From Roseibium sp. MMSF_3544 (GTDB lineage: Bacteria; Pseudomonadota; Alphaproteobacteria; Rhizobiales; Stappiaceae), in NCBI RefSeq assembly GCF_030732845.1, contig NZ_JASHKA010000024.1, positions 1-64,000 on the forward strand: 64,000 bases of DNA. The letters are read 5' to 3'. The notes below the pieces were generated by a model. The model saw only the letters and a program-made list of their open reading frames with translations, was not told the origin of the DNA and ran no database searches. A program made the translations under genes and the position numbers. The first letter of the stretch is position 1. Each line of letters starts with the position of its first letter. Positions 60,915-64,000 of this stretch are shown piece after piece.

Positions 60915-61178
60915 GTTTTTTGCGAACGAGGTCAGATTTCGCGAACTGCTGACTCACATGGCGATGAGTGCGAACACTTCTACTATGTCGCCTGCTTCTG
61001 GTTGCGCGGGGTAACGCACATCTTGCCAGCTTTAGCCTCGAGCGCCACGAAGAGTTCAACAGCGATAAAATGCCGATCATCGACCTTGCCTCGTGCCATT
61101 GATCGGTTGACGATGCTCCCCGAATGGGAGGTCGTGTTAGCGAAATTGAGGCAAGTATGAAGTACGTGGAATGAGGGC
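60915..61178. other. 264-base gap with no supported gene
   Basis: Between tpm and the WYL/TerB-like gene. A minus-strand frame (60983-61258) is open but runs into the TerB-like gene in another frame and looks non-coding. I see no transposon end, tRNA or terminator. Low-complexity decay of a former gene is possible. Confidence 0.35.
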
Positions 61179-61985
61179 TTAAGCCATATCCATCCCTGCA
61201 ATATCCTGGCTGAGTTGGTTGACAAGCTCGACCTCGGCCGAATGCCGTTTGCCGTCAACGTCCATAAGCGAAACAGCGCTGACTAGGAGGTCCGTGATTT
61301 CGTGAGGTGGGGCAACGCGCAACCTTTCGACAGCATTTTGTAAGGTCTTTTCAGTGGGACGTAATCGCTTTATGTAGGCGGTTAGTTTTTTGCTCTCGCC
61401 CTCGATCAGAAAACCGGCGGCCACCGCTATTTGTAGACAATGCGCTACGGCGATGCGGATTTCCGCCGGTCGCATGGTTCCGTCGCTGAGGGACAAAGCA
61501 GCAAGCAGCTCCGCGTGTGGGCGTAAGTGCGAGCGCGCAAGCGACCACTCGGAGCGCTGTTTTTCCTGCTGATGAACTGCGTTCTGCCGCTCCGTGAGAC
61601 GCGAAACGGACAGTGACATACCGAACGTTTCGTTGAGGAAAACGGGTACGTCCTCGTGAACCACGCCGTCATAGTCAATCGCGCAGCGAATTCGGTCGGT
61701 CCTGAACGTTCGAGTCTGCTTGCGCTCGTGACACTTGGCGACGAGGAGCGGTATACCGCCAGCGCCTTCTTTGATACCCCAGACCGTGATCCGGCGAGTT
61801 GACTGCTCTCCTTTGCTGTTGACATATTCGATCACGAAAGATTGGCCCTCGGCGTCTCCAAGTTCGCGGCCTGGTTGCTCCTTATCGTCCTCATCCGCAA
61901 GTTTGATAGCGCACGGGGCAGGTGGGGTCGGCGCGGCGTTGTTCCGCTCAACGACTGTTGCGATAGCGGCGTACAAATCACTCAT
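61179..61985 (-). CDS. WYL-like plus TerB-like domain protein
   Basis: A 268-residue protein. The segment at about residues 48-115 (VIEYVNSKGEQSTRRITVWG, then LVAKCHERKQTRTFRTDRI) resembles a WYL domain, which binds ligands or nucleic acid. The C-terminal ~120 residues are helical, with ALSLSDGTMRPAEIRIA and SLMDVDGKRHSAEVELV like the TerB/DjlA-type fold. No HTH is present. The start is ATG 61985 after an AAAGG site; the frame opens further upstream without support. The combination is known in some TerB-like proteins, whose function is unclear. Confidence 0.65.
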   Translation of the reverse strand: MSDLYAAIATVVERNNAAPTPPAPCAIKLADEDDKEQPGRELGDAEGQSFVIEYVNSKGEQSTRRITVWGIKEGAGGIPLLVAKCHERKQTRTFRTDRIRCAIDYDGVVHEDVPVFLNETFGMSLSVSRLTERQNAVHQQEKQRSEWSLARSHLRPHAELLAALSLSDGTMRPAEIRIAVAHCLQIAVAAGFLIEGESKKLTAYIKRLRPTEKTLQNAVERLRVAPPHEITDLLVSAVSLMDVDGKRHSAEVELVNQLSQDIAGMDMA

Positions 61986-62068
61986 TTCAGACCTTTCCGG
62001 TCCCCCGCTAGCAAAAAAGCAAAAGAACAACCGTGAGTCGAGTCATGAAAGGTATGCTTGCGTCGCCC

Positions 62069-62524
62069 CTAAACCAAAAACGGATATCCGCCTTCCATCT
62101 TGAGAAGGGCGATCTTGGTGTCTGTTCCGCCCTCGCCGGAATAGCCGCCGAGACCGTTGGCGGACAGGATCCGGTGGCAGGGAATGATGATGGGAATCGG
62201 ATTTGCACCACAGGCCTGACCGACGGGCTGGCCATAGGTGTTCAATTCCTTGGCGACGTCACCATAAGTTCGCGTTTGGCCGTAGGGGATCGCGAGCATT
62301 GCCTGGAAAACGGCCTGGTGGAGTTCACCGCCTTTGGGCGCCAGCGGCAGGTCGAACACCTTCAGCTTACCCTCCAGATACGCTTCCACCTGGGCGGCGG
62401 CTTCCTTCAACAGAGGCGTTTCTTCTTGGCTTGGTTGCCCATTCCATTGTAAGCGGGTGACCGCGCCGTCCGCTTCATGAATGGACAAGCGCCCCAGCCA
62501 TGTTTCGATTTCTGTAACAGGCAT
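62069..62524 (-). CDS. ogt: Methylated-DNA-[protein]-cysteine S-methyltransferase
   Basis: A 151-residue Ogt/MGMT-type suicide enzyme that moves the alkyl group from O6-alkylguanine to its own cysteine. The active-site motif IIIPCHRI, the preceding IPYGQTRTYGDVA helix and the GGYSGEGG loop are intact. No AdaA-like regulatory domain is attached. It stands alone; a 127-base gap separates it from the divergent EamA gene. Confidence 0.95.
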   Translation of the reverse strand: MPVTEIETWLGRLSIHEADGAVTRLQWNGQPSQEETPLLKEAAAQVEAYLEGKLKVFDLPLAPKGGELHQAVFQAMLAIPYGQTRTYGDVAKELNTYGQPVGQACGANPIPIIIPCHRILSANGLGGYSGEGGTDTKIALLKMEGGYPFLV

Positions 62525-62651
62525 ATCGGCTCCAGCTTGAGATCACTTGGTCTAGAGCGAAGCCGGTCCAATCTCAACCGGGCATTTTGATCGGAATGTC
62601 CGTCTTCGCTGTGTCGTCATCAATCGGCGATGGGGACAAGGTCGCTTTCAG

Positions 62652-63557
62652 ATGTCGCGAGAACACAATGACCATGATCGGAAGGCGTCTGTCGCTCAGG
62701 CAGCGCCCTTGGCCGGGATCGGGCTTTTGCTGCTGGCCGTCCTGTGCTTTTCGCTACTGGACGCGACGGCCAAATATCTCGTCGAAACAGTGCCGACGCT
62801 CCAGATCGTGTGGTTACGCTTCGTCAGCCACGTGATCCTGTCTCTGGTTCTGTTCCGCGTCTGGGCGAACCCTTCCCTTCTCAAAACCAAGAGACCCGTT
62901 CTCCAGATTGTGCGCGCATTCTGTCTGCTGGGCATCACCATCTTCAATTTTCTGGCGGTTCGTTACCTGCAACTCGCTGAAACGACGGCGATCATGTTTG
63001 CGGCCCCTTTTGTTATCACGGCCCTTGCCGGTCCAATCCTGGGCGAGTGGGCCGGACCGAGACGGTGGATTGCGATTGTGGTCGGGTTCCTGGGTGTGCT
63101 TGTCGTGACCCAGCCCGGCTTTGGAGACATGCATTGGGCAGCGATCTATTCCGTCGCATCGATGCTCTTTTACGCTGTATACGCGATCCTCACGCGCCAG
63201 TTGACCGCCACGGACAGTGCGGCCGGGATGCTGATCCTGTCGGGAATCGTTGCCGCCGTTGCCATGACGCCCGCAGGTCTTTCGGTCTGGGTCACGCCGC
63301 CGGATCTCTGGACCTGGTCTTTGCTGTTCGCGACCGGTGTTTTCGGGGGCGGAGGGCATTTCCTGTTCATCATTGCTCACCGGATGGCACCCGCACCCGT
63401 GCTGGCACCTTTCATCTATACCCAGATTGTCTGGATGATTGCGCTCGGCTACCTGGTTTTCGGCGATGTTCCGACGCTGACGAACCTTATCGGCGCGGCC
63501 ATCGTGGTGGCGTCCGGCCTTTACATTCTCTACCGCGAACGTGCGCGTGCTTCCTGA
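62652..63557 (+). CDS. EamA-family (DMT) transporter
   Basis: A 301-residue protein with 10 predicted transmembrane helices in two EamA repeats. LLAVLCFSLLDATAKYLVE opens repeat 1, and SVASMLFYAVYAILTRQLT opens repeat 2. Such carriers export amino acids, nucleobases or metabolites. AAGG lies about 11 bases before ATG 62652, so the start is plausible but not strong. The substrate is unknown. Confidence 0.9.
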   Translation: MSREHNDHDRKASVAQAAPLAGIGLLLLAVLCFSLLDATAKYLVETVPTLQIVWLRFVSHVILSLVLFRVWANPSLLKTKRPVLQIVRAFCLLGITIFNFLAVRYLQLAETTAIMFAAPFVITALAGPILGEWAGPRRWIAIVVGFLGVLVVTQPGFGDMHWAAIYSVASMLFYAVYAILTRQLTATDSAAGMLILSGIVAAVAMTPAGLSVWVTPPDLWTWSLLFATGVFGGGGHFLFIIAHRMAPAPVLAPFIYTQIVWMIALGYLVFGDVPTLTNLIGAAIVVASGLYILYRERARAS

Positions 63558-63719
63558 ATGGCGTATTGGTAAAACTGACAGGTCAATGCTGTCGTTCAGA
63601 CCACAAACCGTTACAATCTCTGTTGGATGGTTGACGGCTCGGGTGTGTTCCCGTCTAAATGGCCTCCGGGCGTGGGCTTCATGTGAGACATGGTCACCAA
63701 CCTGTTTAGGAGGAATGGG

Positions 63720-64000
63720 ATGGAAATCGATCGCCGCACATTTCTAGGGGGAGCCGCAGCGGTTGCAGGCACCCTCGCATTGCCGCAGCTGGCGCAGGCT
63801 AATGCTGCTGCCAATGCATATTTTAACGGCTATCAGCCGGACAACGGCTTCCAGTACCGGCGAACAAATCTGAACCGCATCGATCCCGTCTGGCGCCGCC
63901 AGATGGTCAAGTATTTCAGCCCGGAGCCTCCCGGGACCGTCGTTGTCGACACTCAGAACCACTTTCTTTACTGGATCTGGGAAAACAACACGGCCCTGAG
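63720..64000 (+). CDS. Tat-exported L,D-transpeptidase (partial, N-terminal end)
   Basis: The first 93 codons are visible before the right edge. MEIDRRTFLGG then a hydrophobic stretch to QANA is a twin-arginine signal (RRTFLG). The following region has VWRRQMVKYFSP and then TVVVDTQNHFLYWIW, which matches the start of a YkuD (L,D-transpeptidase) domain. Such enzymes form 3-3 peptidoglycan crosslinks or attach lipoproteins in the periplasm. An AGGAGGA site precedes ATG 63720 by about 6 bases; a nearby ATG at 63715 is out of frame. The catalytic Cys/His lie beyond the window. Confidence 0.85.
   Translation, partial: MEIDRRTFLGGAAAVAGTLALPQLAQANAAANAYFNGYQPDNGFQYRRTNLNRIDPVWRRQMVKYFSPEPPGTVVVDTQNHFLYWIWENNTAL

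Noticed and set aside
60983..61258. Minus-strand frame in the gap after tpm
   Set aside because: It overlaps the TerB-like gene in another frame, and its composition does not look coding.

Overview
The window is a GC-rich, densely packed bacterial chromosome segment. Gene content and style suggest a heterotrophic marine or soil alphaproteobacterium of the Hyphomicrobiales/Rhodobacterales kind, possibly Roseibium/Labrenzia-like. The grounds are many solute transporters, LacI- and LysR-governed catabolic operons, TRAP and TTT transporters, a membrane urate oxidase (PuuD) and a CO-dehydrogenase-type FAD subunit at the left edge. The taxonomic call is inference. I see no rRNA, tRNA, CRISPR array, phage or intact insertion sequence.

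Layout. 0-2 kb: the tail of a CoxM-like FAD subunit with its terminator, then an animal-type heme peroxidase. 2-19.3 kb: a large catabolic island on the minus strand. It holds a HAD hydrolase, a LacI regulator, a DUF993 aldolase-like protein, a Dabb protein, two GMC oxidoreductases, an SDR and a GtsABC-like sugar ABC transporter. A second LacI regulator stands divergently, followed by aldehyde dehydrogenase, enoyl-CoA hydratase, a family I CoA transferase and a Gfo/Idh/MocA dehydrogenase. LacI-type palindromes sit at both promoter regions (one copy near 13.2 kb, a perfect pair near 19.4 kb). The gene set suggests an oxidative route in which a sugar-like compound is imported, oxidised, cleaved and passed to CoA chemistry. 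The substrate is unknown.

19.5-27.5 kb: a LuxR-type HTH protein, a LuxR-HTH/alpha-beta hydrolase fusion, and a tightly overlapping operon of envelope proteins (secreted VWA protein, DUF3137, LemA, a secreted protein with SH3b domain and three regular Cys-pair repeats, a second SH3b protein). A small protein with a caspase-like (clan CD) His/Cys pair follows. I regard this as the most likely undescribed system here.

27.7-41.6 kb: a TRAP transporter operon with a GlcG/HbpS-like protein, a cupin and an unassigned membrane transporter. Then comes a seven-gene operon (TctC, TctB, TctA, an SDR without the usual catalytic Tyr/Lys, a ThDP enzyme, NIPSNAP, GST) with a divergent LysR. 41.6-52.5 kb: an MFS exporter with a His-rich tail, a YdeI protein, then purine/allantoin catabolism (PuuD, LysR, PuuE fused to OHCU decarboxylase, AllA, AllE), interrupted by a repeat-bearing spacer and a GAPDH paralogue, followed by another LysR and a creatininase-family amidohydrolase. 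52.6-64 kb: mixed housekeeping and stress genes (SprA-related HExxH protein, alpha/beta hydrolase, MFS, MarR, ChrA, LysR, TauE/SafE, thiopurine methyltransferase, a WYL/TerB-like protein, O6-alkylguanine methyltransferase, an EamA exporter and the start of a Tat-exported L,D-transpeptidase).

All family calls are by eye from the translated sequence; no database search was run. Several starts were moved inward from the longest possible frame because a ribosome-binding site supports an internal start; these are noted per gene.
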